Origin: CAZHGD01 sp964531735
GTDB lineage: Bacteria; Armatimonadota; UBA10988
DNA: 6,761 nt
Assembly: GCA_964531735.1 (NCBI GenBank)
Contig: CAZHGD010000247.1
Location: forward strand, 1 to 6,761
Reading direction: 5' to 3'
The translations under genes were made by a program, and so were the position numbers. Position 1 is the stretch's first letter. The number at the start of each line of letters is the position of its first letter. The notes under the pieces were generated by a model that did not search any database, was not told where the DNA came from, and saw only the letters and a list, made by a program, of their open reading frames with translations. This document shows positions 1 to 5,343 of the stretch, piece by piece.

Positions 1-90
1 CGCCACACCGGCCGGCCCGGCGCCGGCCACGATCACCGCGGCGCGGCCGGCCACCGGCACGCGCCGTGCCGCCTCCGTGTATGCGCTCAT
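1..90 (-). CDS. FAD-dependent oxidoreductase, N-terminal fragment
   Basis: Read on the minus strand, an ATG at 90-88 opens a frame that stays open for 30 codons to the window edge. It gives MSAYTEAARRVPV followed by an alanine-rich stretch and then VIVAGAGPAGVA. The G-x-G-x-x-G signature (Gly23, Gly25, Gly28) after a hydrophobic beta strand is the classic dinucleotide-binding start of FAD oxidoreductases. The short lead ending in ARRVPV before the Rossmann strand recalls a large family of FAD-dependent oxidoreductases seen in Armatimonadota and Planctomycetota (from memory). A GAGGTG at 100-95 lies 4 bases before the ATG, somewhat close but usable. The gene is divergent from sufS. Its substrate cannot be told from 30 residues, and NAD(P)-binding relatives are possible. 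Only the N-terminus is present because the window ends. Confidence 0.72.
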   Translation of the reverse strand, partial: MSAYTEAARRVPVAGRAAVIVAGAGPAGVA

Positions 91-134
91 CGCCCACCTC
101 GCGGCTGGGCCTTTCGGGCCGTGCGGGCGCGCTC

Positions 135-169
135 CTGCCAGATGTGGGCAGCGTGCTATACTGCTCTCA
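135..169 (+). promoter_or_regulatory. sufSU promoter with extended -10
   Basis: CTGCCA (135-140, 4/6 to TTGACA) lies 16 bases before TATACT (157-162, 5/6 to TATAAT). The -10 is preceded by TGC, forming an extended TGn -10. The predicted transcription start is A169, which gives a 22-base leader to the TTG at 191. No other AT-containing hexamer of similar quality lies in this very GC-rich stretch. On the minus strand the same bases read TATAGC and could serve the divergent oxidoreductase, but no good -35 accompanies it. Confidence 0.6.
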
Positions 170-190
170 GGGCGTGACCGGAAGACGACG

Positions 191-1411
191 TTGCTGGACA
201 CCATTCGAGCCGACTTCCCGATTCTCGACCGCCAGGTACACGGGCGGCCACTCGTCTACCTCGACAACGCCGCGACCTCGTTGACTCCGCGGCCGGTGGT
301 CGAGGCGATGGTGGCGTTCTTCGAGCAGCACAACGCCAACGTACACCGCGGCCTGCACGCACTGAGCAGCGAGGCGACCGACCGCTATGAGGGCGCCCGT
401 GACAAGGTGGCGCGATTCCTCAATGCGCCGCGGCGCGAGGCCATCGTGTTCACCAGCGGCGCCACCGCGGCGCTCAACCTGGTGGCGCACGCCTGGGCCG
501 CGCCGCGCCTCCAGCCGGGCGATGCCATCGTGGTCACCGAGAGCGAGCACCACGCCAACCACGTCTCGTGGCAGATCATCGCCCAGCGAACTGGCGCCAA
601 GCTGCGGTTCATCCCCATTGACGCGGACGGTCAGTGGGACCTCAGCGGGCTCGACGAGCTGCTCGCCGGCCCGGTGAAGATCGTCTCGATGCCGCACGTG
701 TCCAACGTGCTCGGGGCCATCAATCCGGTGGAGACGTTGATTGAGCGCGCCCATGCGGTGGGTGCGGTGGCCGTGGTGGACGCGGCCCAGAGCGTCGGCC
801 ACATGCCGGTCGACTTCCGCGCCCTCGACGCCGATTTCCTGTGCTTCTCCAGCCACAAGATGTGTGGGCCCACCGGGGCCGGTGTGCTCTGCGGCAAGCC
901 CGCACTGCTCGACCAGATGCAGCCGGTGGTCGGCGGCGGCGACATGATCATGTCGGTCGGCTGGGAGGAATCCACCTGGAACGTGGTGCCCTACCGGTTC
1001 GAGGCCGGCACGCCGCCCATCGCCGAGGTGATCGGCCTGGGCGCCGCGGTCGACTATGTGCAGCGCCTCGGCCTGGCCGCCATTCAAGAGCACACGCAGC
1101 GGCTGACCGAGCTGGCCGTGGCGGCGCTCGAACCGCTGGCGGGCGTCACCGTGCACGGTCCGCGCACCGGCCGCCTCGGTCCGGTGGCGTTCAGCGTCGA
1201 CGGCGTGCATCCGCACGACGTGGCCACGCTGCTGGACGGCGAAGGCGTCGCGGTGCGCGCCGGCCACCACTGCGCGCAACCGCTGCACAGCAAGCTCGGC
1301 GTGCCGGCCACGGCGCGCGCCAGTTTCTACCTGACCAACACCGAGGCCGACATCGACGCGCTCGTGGCCGCCCTCGGCGTGGTGCAGGAGGTGTTCGGGA
1401 ATGTTCGCTGA
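191..1411 (+). CDS. sufS: Cysteine desulfurase SufS
   Basis: PLP-dependent group II cysteine desulfurase that takes sulfur from L-cysteine and passes it as persulfide to SufU for Fe-S cluster assembly in the cytoplasm. Numbered from the TTG start (406 aa, the usual SufS length), it shows LDNAATS near residue 25, the SEHHAN cofactor-stacking histidine motif near 118-123, the PLP lysine Lys223 in SSHKMCGPTGAG, and the catalytic cysteine Cys361 in RAGHHCAQP. His342 (in HPHD) sits 19 residues before Cys361, as in Bacillus subtilis SufS, where that histidine exchanges a zinc ligand with SufU. The substrate arginine is in ARASFYLTNT. The frame is open upstream to an ATG at 77, but those 38 codons do not look like SufS, overlap the start of the divergent gene and lie upstream of the promoter. 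GGAAG (180-184) is 6 bases before TTG 191. sufB, sufC and sufD are not in the window. Confidence 0.95.
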   Translation: MLDTIRADFPILDRQVHGRPLVYLDNAATSLTPRPVVEAMVAFFEQHNANVHRGLHALSSEATDRYEGARDKVARFLNAPRREAIVFTSGATAALNLVAHAWAAPRLQPGDAIVVTESEHHANHVSWQIIAQRTGAKLRFIPIDADGQWDLSGLDELLAGPVKIVSMPHVSNVLGAINPVETLIERAHAVGAVAVVDAAQSVGHMPVDFRALDADFLCFSSHKMCGPTGAGVLCGKPALLDQMQPVVGGGDMIMSVGWEESTWNVVPYRFEAGTPPIAEVIGLGAAVDYVQRLGLAAIQEHTQRLTELAVAALEPLAGVTVHGPRTGRLGPVAFSVDGVHPHDVATLLDGEGVAVRAGHHCAQPLHSKLGVPATARASFYLTNTEADIDALVAALGVVQEVFGNVR

Positions 1412-1856
1412 TCTGTACCAGGCCATCATCCTGGACCACTACCGCAACCCGGCCAACGTCGGCGTGATCGAGGACGGGCAGCAAGCCACCAACGCCCATG
1501 TGAGCTGCGGCGACAGCGTGCTGTTGAGCCTCCAGGTCGAGGACGGCATCGTCACCGACGTCAAGTTCCTCGGCCAGGGCTGCTCCATCTCGCAAGCCTC
1601 GCTGTCGATGATGACCGAGGCGGTGAAGGGCCAACCGGTCGACCAGATCAAGACCGTCTACGAAGGCTTCCGCCTGATGCTCCGCGGCGAGACCGCCGAC
1701 GAAGACCTGCTTGGTGACATGGTCGCCCTCCAAGGTGTCTCCCGGTTCCCGGCACGCGTGCCGTGCGCCACGCTGGGCTGGGAGACACTGGCCCAACTGC
1801 TCGCCCTCGACGTGCCCGACGACTTCGAAGACCGATCGGACGAGCCCTGCGGCTAG
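1401..1856 (+). CDS. sufU: SufU zinc-dependent sulfurtransferase / Fe-S assembly protein
   Basis: Partner of SufS. It accepts persulfide sulfur from the desulfurase and relays it to Fe-S assembly. Of 151 residues, the conserved zinc/sulfur ligands are all visible: Cys36 and Asp38 in SCGDS, Cys61 in GQGCSISQAS, and Cys122 in RVPCATLGW. The extra segment between the second and third cysteines (YEGFRLMLRGETADEDLLGD, about 87-106) separates SufU from IscU, and FPAR before Cys122 is also typical of SufU. The ATG lies inside the 3' end of sufS (11-base overlap, different frame), with AGGAGGTG at 1386-1393 placed 7 bases upstream, so the two are translated from one message. The tail after about residue 137 is acidic and ends Cys-Gly, and it is probably not catalytic. 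The identification is firm. Confidence 0.95.
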   Translation: MFADLYQAIILDHYRNPANVGVIEDGQQATNAHVSCGDSVLLSLQVEDGIVTDVKFLGQGCSISQASLSMMTEAVKGQPVDQIKTVYEGFRLMLRGETADEDLLGDMVALQGVSRFPARVPCATLGWETLAQLLALDVPDDFEDRSDEPCG

Positions 1857-1869
1857 CCGGAGCGGGCCA

Positions 1870-1916
1870 CCAGAACAGAGGCGCGCCGCCAGGGCGCGCC
1901 TCTGTCGGTCTTCTGG
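1870..1916. terminator. Strong hairpin between convergent genes
   Basis: A perfect 13-bp inverted repeat (1875-1887 with 1893-1905, core GGCGCGCC) closes a 5-base GCCAG loop. Outside it, CCAGA (1870-1874) can pair with TCTGG (1912-1916) across a 6-base bulge. It starts 13 bases after the sufU stop and ends 15 bases before the stop of the minus-strand gene, where a two-way terminator is expected. There is no real T-run on either strand, so it is intrinsic-like rather than canonical. Confidence 0.7.
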
Positions 1917-1931
1917 TTGCCGCGCCGCCGA

Positions 1932-2198
1932 CTACTTGCCGACCGGCTTGCTGAACGGGCAGGTGCCGCCCCTCATGCCGGCCAGGTCGGACGCGCCCGA
2001 CGCGCCGCATGACGATCCCTGACCGCCCGACATGGCGCAGCCGCCACCGCCCGAACTGCACGACGGCCCGGACATGGGCGCCGACGCGCCAACCATGGTC
2101 GCCGCCCGCGCCTGTTTGGCCGGCGTGCTCATCAGCGACATGCCCAGCGCCAGCACCAGCGCCACACCCAGTATCACCGCCAGTCCACGATTGCCCAT
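1932..2198 (-). CDS. Small exported Gly/Ser-rich four-cysteine protein, unknown function
   Basis: An 88-residue protein that I do not recognise. Residues 1-32 look like a Sec signal peptide: a basic MGNRG start, a hydrophobic core (about 6-23, with VILGVALVLALG), a short polar stretch, and a likely signal peptidase site after Ala-Arg-Ala (30-32). The mature part, about 56 residues, is rich in Gly, Ser, Ala and Met. It has four cysteines at 47, 54, 64 and 80 in the contexts SCSSGGGGCAM, SSCGAS and GTCPFSK. It ends in a basic PVGK tail. Cys and Met could bind metal or form two disulfides in the periplasm, but neither is shown. The frame opens earlier at a TTG (2213), but ATG 2198 has a good Shine-Dalgarno site and the signal peptide begins there. 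It is a single gene convergent with sufSU, with its own promoter. Confidence 0.62.
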   Translation of the reverse strand: MGNRGLAVILGVALVLALGMSLMSTPAKQARAATMVGASAPMSGPSCSSGGGGCAMSGGQGSSCGASGASDLAGMRGGTCPFSKPVGK

Positions 2199-2203
2199 CG
2201 CTG

Positions 2204-2211
2204 CCCTCTCC
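2204..2211 (-). promoter_or_regulatory. Ribosome binding site fixing the start at 2198
   Basis: On the minus strand GGAGAGGG lies 5 bases before the ATG at 2198. The alternative upstream TTG start (2213) would place this site inside the coding region and has no comparable site of its own, so the ATG is preferred. Confidence 0.65.
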
Positions 2212-2249
2212 AACGTCCGGTACCGGCGCCACGCGGTCGGCGCCTGTCT

Positions 2250-2285
2250 TGGCTCGATGATAGTGTCAGCGCGGCCGCGTGTCAG
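2250..2285 (-). promoter_or_regulatory. Near-consensus sigma-70-type promoter of the small exported protein gene
   Basis: Read on the minus strand, CTGACA (2285-2280, 5/6) and TATCAT (2262-2257, 5/6) are separated by exactly 17 bases. The predicted start is an A at about 2250, leaving a leader of about 52 bases. The leader contains GGCGCC at 2239-2244 and 2225-2230 (a possible 6-bp hairpin with an 8-base loop) and the perfect palindrome CCGGTACCGG (2217-2226). This is the best promoter match in the window. Confidence 0.62.
2263..2285. repeat. Direct repeat GTGTCAG, 16-base period, within the promoter
   Basis: GTGTCAG occurs at 2263-2269 and again at 2279-2285, separated by 9 bases that include the palindrome GCGGCCGC (2271-2278). 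On the minus strand one copy supplies the -35 box and the other abuts the -10 box. Such placement would suit a regulator binding site, but the -35 consensus itself explains part of one copy, so chance is possible. Confidence 0.4.
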
Positions 2286-2518
2286 GGCCGCGCTTGGGAA
2301 GTGGCACGCGCGACAGCACCACCGCGGCCGCGCGGCGGCCGGGCCGCTGCTACCGGCTGCGGTTGCAGTTGGACACCGCTCGGGCGCAGCTCGACCTCGG
2401 CGGCAAGCTGGTCGGCGGCGTCCACGCGCCGCCGCCGCTGCCCGGCACGGCCTGCCGCAAGGACCAGCCCCTCAACGGCGCCATCGAAGAGACCGCCACC
2501 CGGCACGGCGCGGAGTAG
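2279..2518 (+). CDS. Short hypothetical ORF with coding-like composition, possibly a gene remnant
   Basis: A reading frame of at most 79 codons ending in TAG at 2516-2518; no family recognised. From residue 23 on (CYRLRLQLDTARAQLDLGG and beyond, ending EETATRHGAE) the codon-position composition is that of a real high-GC gene. By my count 55 of 57 third positions are G or C, first positions are intermediate, and only about half of second positions are G/C. The first 22 codons lack this pattern and are Arg/Ala/Thr-rich. The start is unclear. GTG 2279 has no Shine-Dalgarno site and overlaps the -35 region of the divergent promoter. TTG 2294 follows AGGG (2284-2287) by 6 bases. No signal peptide or membrane segment is visible. 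It may be a true small protein or the 3' remnant of a longer, decayed gene. It lies 85 bases upstream of the GH57 gene on the same strand. Confidence 0.4.
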   Translation: MSGPRLGSGTRDSTTAAARRPGRCYRLRLQLDTARAQLDLGGKLVGGVHAPPPLPGTACRKDQPLNGAIEETATRHGAE

Positions 2519-2546
2519 CCGCAGACAAAGCTAACGGGAGCGTTCC

Positions 2547-2582
2547 TTCCGCCGCGGGCGATCCTGCGGTACACTGCCGTCA
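2547..2582 (+). promoter_or_regulatory. Candidate promoter of the GH57 gene
   Basis: TACACT at 2570-2575 is a 4/6 match to the -10 box, with a weak TTCCGC (2547-2552) 17 bases upstream. The predicted start A2582 lies in TCAG, exactly 7 bases after the box and 22 bases before the GTG start codon. The same spacing and a similar sequence (TA-Y-ACTGC, two bases, TCAG) occur at the sufS promoter, which raises confidence. Confidence 0.42.
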
Positions 2583-2603
2583 GTCTCCCGAGGAGAAGGA
2601 CGA

Positions 2604-4205
2604 GTGGCGGAACCGGTTGGCTCCCTGTGCGTGGTACTGCACGCCCACCTGCCGTTTGTGCGGCATCCGGAGTACGACAGCTTTCTGGAGGAAGACTGGC
2701 TCTACGAGGCCGTCTGCGAGACGTATATTCCGCTGCTGACCATGATGGAGCGGCTGGCCAACGACGGGGTCCGGTTCCGGCTGACCATGTCGCTCACGCC
2801 GCCGCTGTTGAGCATGTTCCAGGACGGCTTGCTGCAGTACCGCACGCGCCGGCATGTCACCCAGTTGATCGAGCTGGCCGACAAGGAAGTTCACCGCACG
2901 CGGTCGATGCCGAAGTTCCAGCCGCTGGCCTGCATGTACCGCGAGCACTTCGGCCACTGCCTCGAGGTGCTCGACCGTTGCGGCGGCGACCTGTCGCAGG
3001 AGTTCCGCCGCTTCCAGGATGCCGGCTACCTCGAGATCGTCACCTGTGGCGCGACCCACGGCTTCTTGCCACTGATGGCCCACCAGCCCGAGACCGTGCG
3101 CGCCCAAGTGCAAGTGGCCGCCGACCACTACGAGCGCGTCCTAGGCCGCCGCCCGCGAGGCATCTGGCTGCCCGAGTGCGGCTACTACCCCGGCCACGAG
3201 CAGTACCTGGCCGCGGCCGGCATCCGCTACTTCTTTGTCGAGGCGCACGGCATTCTGTTCGGCAACCCGCGCCCGCGGCTGGGCACGTTCGCGCCGGTGC
3301 TCTGTCCGCAACACGCCGTGGCGGCGTTCGGCCGTGACGTCGAGAGCAGCAAGCAGGTCTGGAGCGCCATCGAAGGCTATCCTGGCGACTTCGACTACCG
3401 CGAGTTCTACCGTGACATCGGCTACGACCTCGACGAAGAGTACGTCCGCCCATACCTGGGTGGCGACGGCACGCGCAAGAACCTGGGCATCAAGTACTAC
3501 CGCATCACCGGGCCGAACGACCAGATCGACCTCGGCGCCAAGCAGCCCTACAACATCGAGCGGGCGCGCCAGAAGGCCGCTGACCACGCCGGCAACTTCG
3601 TGTTCAACCGGCGCTCACAGATGGCCTACGCCAAGCAGGTGCTCGGGCGGCCGCCGCTGGTCGTGGCGCCGTACGACGCCGAACTCTATGGCCACTGGTG
3701 GTGGGAAGGCCCGCAGTTCCTCGAGTACCTGTTCCGCAAGCTGCACTTCGACCAGGACGAAGTGCAGGTCACCACGCCGAGCGAGTACCTGGAGGAGAAT
3801 CCGGTGCTCCAGGAAGTGCAGCCGGAGCTGAGCAGTTGGGGCTACAAGGGTTACGCCGAGTTCTGGCTCAACGACACCAATGACTGGATCTACCGGCACC
3901 TGCACATGGCGGGCGAGCGCATGGTCCACCTTGCCCGGCGGTTCGAGCAGCCCACCGAGTTGGAGCGGCGCGCCCTCAACCAGTGCGCCCGCGAACTGCT
4001 GCTGGCCCAGTCCAGCGACTGGGCGTTCATCATGAAGACCGGCACCATGGTCGAGTACGCCAACAAGCGGACCAGCGACCACCTGGGGCGCTTCGACCGC
4101 CTGTTCGACGGTCTGGAGCATGGCCGCCTCAGCCCGGCCGACATCGAAGATGCCGAATGGCGCGACTGCATCTTCCCCGACATCGATTACCGCGTGTATG
4201 CCTGA
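2604..4205 (+). CDS. GH57 family alpha-glucan branching-type enzyme (DUF1957)
   Basis: Glycoside hydrolase family 57 protein of the 1,4-alpha-glucan branching enzyme group, which makes alpha-1,6 branches in glycogen-like storage glucan in the cytoplasm. Its 533 residues match the family (about 520-560). The family blocks occur in order: HAHLPFVRHPE (13-23), GATHGFLPL (149-157), GIWLPECGYYPG (186-197) with nucleophile Glu191, and APYDAELYGHWWWEGP (355-370) with acid/base Asp358. The aromatic block SSWGYKGYAEFW (410-421) and the C-terminal domain block DWAFIMKTGTMVEYA (472-486) follow. There is no signal peptide. GTG is chosen as start because AGGAG (2591-2595) is 8 bases upstream and the protein begins at the usual distance before motif 1. 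Oddly, no tyrosine exists between residues 210 and 258, the segment holding the flexible loop whose tyrosine matters for branching in characterised enzymes, so it could be mainly an amylase. No glycogen synthase gene is nearby. Confidence 0.92.
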   Translation: MAEPVGSLCVVLHAHLPFVRHPEYDSFLEEDWLYEAVCETYIPLLTMMERLANDGVRFRLTMSLTPPLLSMFQDGLLQYRTRRHVTQLIELADKEVHRTRSMPKFQPLACMYREHFGHCLEVLDRCGGDLSQEFRRFQDAGYLEIVTCGATHGFLPLMAHQPETVRAQVQVAADHYERVLGRRPRGIWLPECGYYPGHEQYLAAAGIRYFFVEAHGILFGNPRPRLGTFAPVLCPQHAVAAFGRDVESSKQVWSAIEGYPGDFDYREFYRDIGYDLDEEYVRPYLGGDGTRKNLGIKYYRITGPNDQIDLGAKQPYNIERARQKAADHAGNFVFNRRSQMAYAKQVLGRPPLVVAPYDAELYGHWWWEGPQFLEYLFRKLHFDQDEVQVTTPSEYLEENPVLQEVQPELSSWGYKGYAEFWLNDTNDWIYRHLHMAGERMVHLARRFEQPTELERRALNQCARELLLAQSSDWAFIMKTGTMVEYANKRTSDHLGRFDRLFDGLEHGRLSPADIEDAEWRDCIFPDIDYRVYA

Positions 4206-4287
4206 TCGCCTCACCTGAGGCGGTGCCGCCTGCTGACCCCGGCCGTCAAGGGCTCGGGCAGGAGGCCACACCTCGGCGGTCAACTCA

Positions 4288-4308
4288 CCGGGCGCTGGCG
4301 GCGCCCGG
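4288..4308. other. Hairpin between the GH57 and GNAT genes
   Basis: CCGGGCGC (4288-4295) and GCGCCCGG (4301-4308) form a perfect 8-bp stem with a TGGCG loop, 83 bases after the GH57 stop and 29 bases before the GNAT start. No T-run follows. It could slow or partly end read-through from the GH57 gene or stabilise an mRNA end. I found no promoter-like hexamers for the GNAT gene in the 132-base gap. The gap also holds the small inverted repeat GCCTC-ACCT-GAGGC at 4208-4221 and an AGGAGG (4260-4265) with no start codon suitably placed behind it. Confidence 0.4.
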
Positions 4309-4324
4309 AGCGGCTGCGCCGCGC

Positions 4325-4330
4325 GAGGGG
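4325..4330 (+). promoter_or_regulatory. Ribosome binding site selecting the GNAT start at 4338
   Basis: GAGGGG lies 7 bases before GTG 4338 but only 1 base before the alternative in-frame GTG at 4332, so translation most likely begins at 4338. Confidence 0.6.
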
Positions 4331-4337
4331 AGTGAGC

Positions 4338-5333
4338 GTGACTGAACTGCGCACGGCGCGGCCCGAAGAGCACGAGGTGATCCTGCGCCACCTCGACAGC
4401 TCCTATGGCTTCGCACCGGGGACCTTTCTGTCGATACCGAACCGGTGGGTCGCCGACGCGGTCGACTGGGACCACACGTACCTGCTGACCGAAGACGGGC
4501 AGATTGCCAGCCTGGTGCGCACCTTCCCGCTCGAGATGGTGCTTGGCGGCGCCAAGCTGACCGTCGGCGGCATCGGCAGCGTCTCGACCGCGCCCTGGGC
4601 GCGCGGCCGCGGCTACATGGCCCGGCTGATGGAGCACGCCGTCGAGCGTATGCGCGCAGACGGGCACGTCGTGTCCGTGCTCTGGGGTGACCGGCACCGC
4701 TATGCGCCGTTCGGCTATGAGCCGGCCGGTCGGCGGCTGCAAGGCACCATCACCGCCCGCGGCCTGGCCAAACTCGACCTGCAGCCGGTCAGCGCCACTC
4801 GGTGGCAGGGCCAGCCCGACCTGCTCGACCGCCTCATCGCCGCGTATGACGCGCACGAGTGGCGGCGGGTGCGCCGGCGCATCGAGTACGAGCGCCTGCT
4901 CACGCACGACGGTGGGGCCGTCTACTGCGCCGCCGACGGCGAGCGCTTCGCCTACGTCGCCATGCTGCACTCGGGCGACAGCGAGCACCTGGCCGAGTAT
5001 GGCGGCGATCCAACGCTGGTCCTGCGGCTCTGCGCGGCCCGGATGCAGGAGCGCGGTCTCGGCTCGCTCACGCTGATGTACCCGTCGGCCGAGACCATCC
5101 CGGCCATTGTGCGCGAAGTGGCCTCCGGCTGGTCAGTGACGCAGATCGGCGCGATCCGCGTGGTCGACCCCGCCGGGGCCCTGGCCGCGTTGGCCGACCA
5201 ACCAGCCACCGCGCCGGTGCCCACCGCGGCGCAGTTGGCCGCCCTGCCGGTGCGGCATCAGGCCCTCGCACTGTTCGACACGCTGGCGCCCGGGCCGTAC
5301 AACCTCTGGGTCTGGCGCCTCGACCATGTGTAG
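4338..5333 (+). CDS. GNAT family N-acetyltransferase
   Basis: A 331-residue acetyl-CoA-dependent acyltransferase of the GNAT fold; the acceptor is unknown. The N-terminal half carries the acetyl-CoA site. After strand LTVGGIGSVSTAP, the pyrophosphate-binding loop RGRGY (about residues 89-93) and helix MARLMEHAVERMRADG follow. Next come the strand VVSVLWGD and the RYAPFGYEPAG segment typical of the domain's end. Residues from about 170 on repeat a looser GNAT-like pattern (FAYVAML, LVLRLCAARMQERGLGSLTLMYP), which recalls the two-GNAT layout of Eis-like acetyltransferases, but it is shorter than Eis and I see no clear C-terminal sterol-carrier-like domain. There is no signal peptide. The first part reads TELRTARPEEHE, a usual GNAT opening. 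It is followed after 10 bases by the creatininase-family gene, so the two are probably co-translated and may act on the same or related substrates (inference). Confidence 0.83.
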   Translation: MTELRTARPEEHEVILRHLDSSYGFAPGTFLSIPNRWVADAVDWDHTYLLTEDGQIASLVRTFPLEMVLGGAKLTVGGIGSVSTAPWARGRGYMARLMEHAVERMRADGHVVSVLWGDRHRYAPFGYEPAGRRLQGTITARGLAKLDLQPVSATRWQGQPDLLDRLIAAYDAHEWRRVRRRIEYERLLTHDGGAVYCAADGERFAYVAMLHSGDSEHLAEYGGDPTLVLRLCAARMQERGLGSLTLMYPSAETIPAIVREVASGWSVTQIGAIRVVDPAGALAALADQPATAPVPTAAQLAALPVRHQALALFDTLAPGPYNLWVWRLDHV

Positions 5334-5336
5334 GAG
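5332..5336 (+). promoter_or_regulatory. Ribosome binding site overlapping the GNAT stop codon
   Basis: AGGAG shares two bases with the TAG stop of the GNAT gene (TAGGAG) and lies 7 bases before ATG 5344. It fixes the creatininase-family start there rather than at the GTG at 5326, which sits inside the GNAT gene, and it suggests coupled translation. Confidence 0.7.
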
Positions 5337-5343
5337 ACCGCCC

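Noticed and set aside
77..190. In-frame N-terminal extension of sufS from ATG 77
   Set aside because: It is Cys/Gly/Pro-rich and unlike SufS, overlaps the start of the divergent gene and lies upstream of the predicted promoter; TTG 191 gives the standard length.
167..1429. 420-codon open frame antisense to sufS
   Set aside because: It mirrors a high-GC gene whose third positions avoid stop complements; the product is His/Arg/Gly-rich with no recognisable domain, while sufS on the plus strand is unambiguous.
2282..2506. Minus-strand 74-codon frame opposite the hypothetical ORF
   Set aside because: Codon-position composition favours the plus-strand frame in the same interval.
2032..2739. 235-codon plus-strand frame covering the small exported protein gene and the GH57 start
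   Set aside because: It is antisense to the signal-peptide gene, runs into the GH57 gene in another frame, and lacks third-position bias where the competing frames have it.
4260..4265. AGGAGG as a ribosome site for an unannotated small gene
   Set aside because: No ATG, GTG or TTG follows at a usable distance.
3615..4988. 457-codon antisense frame across the GH57 3' end and the GNAT gene
   Set aside because: It spans two well-supported plus-strand genes and the gap between them, with low-complexity composition; it is a GC-driven shadow.
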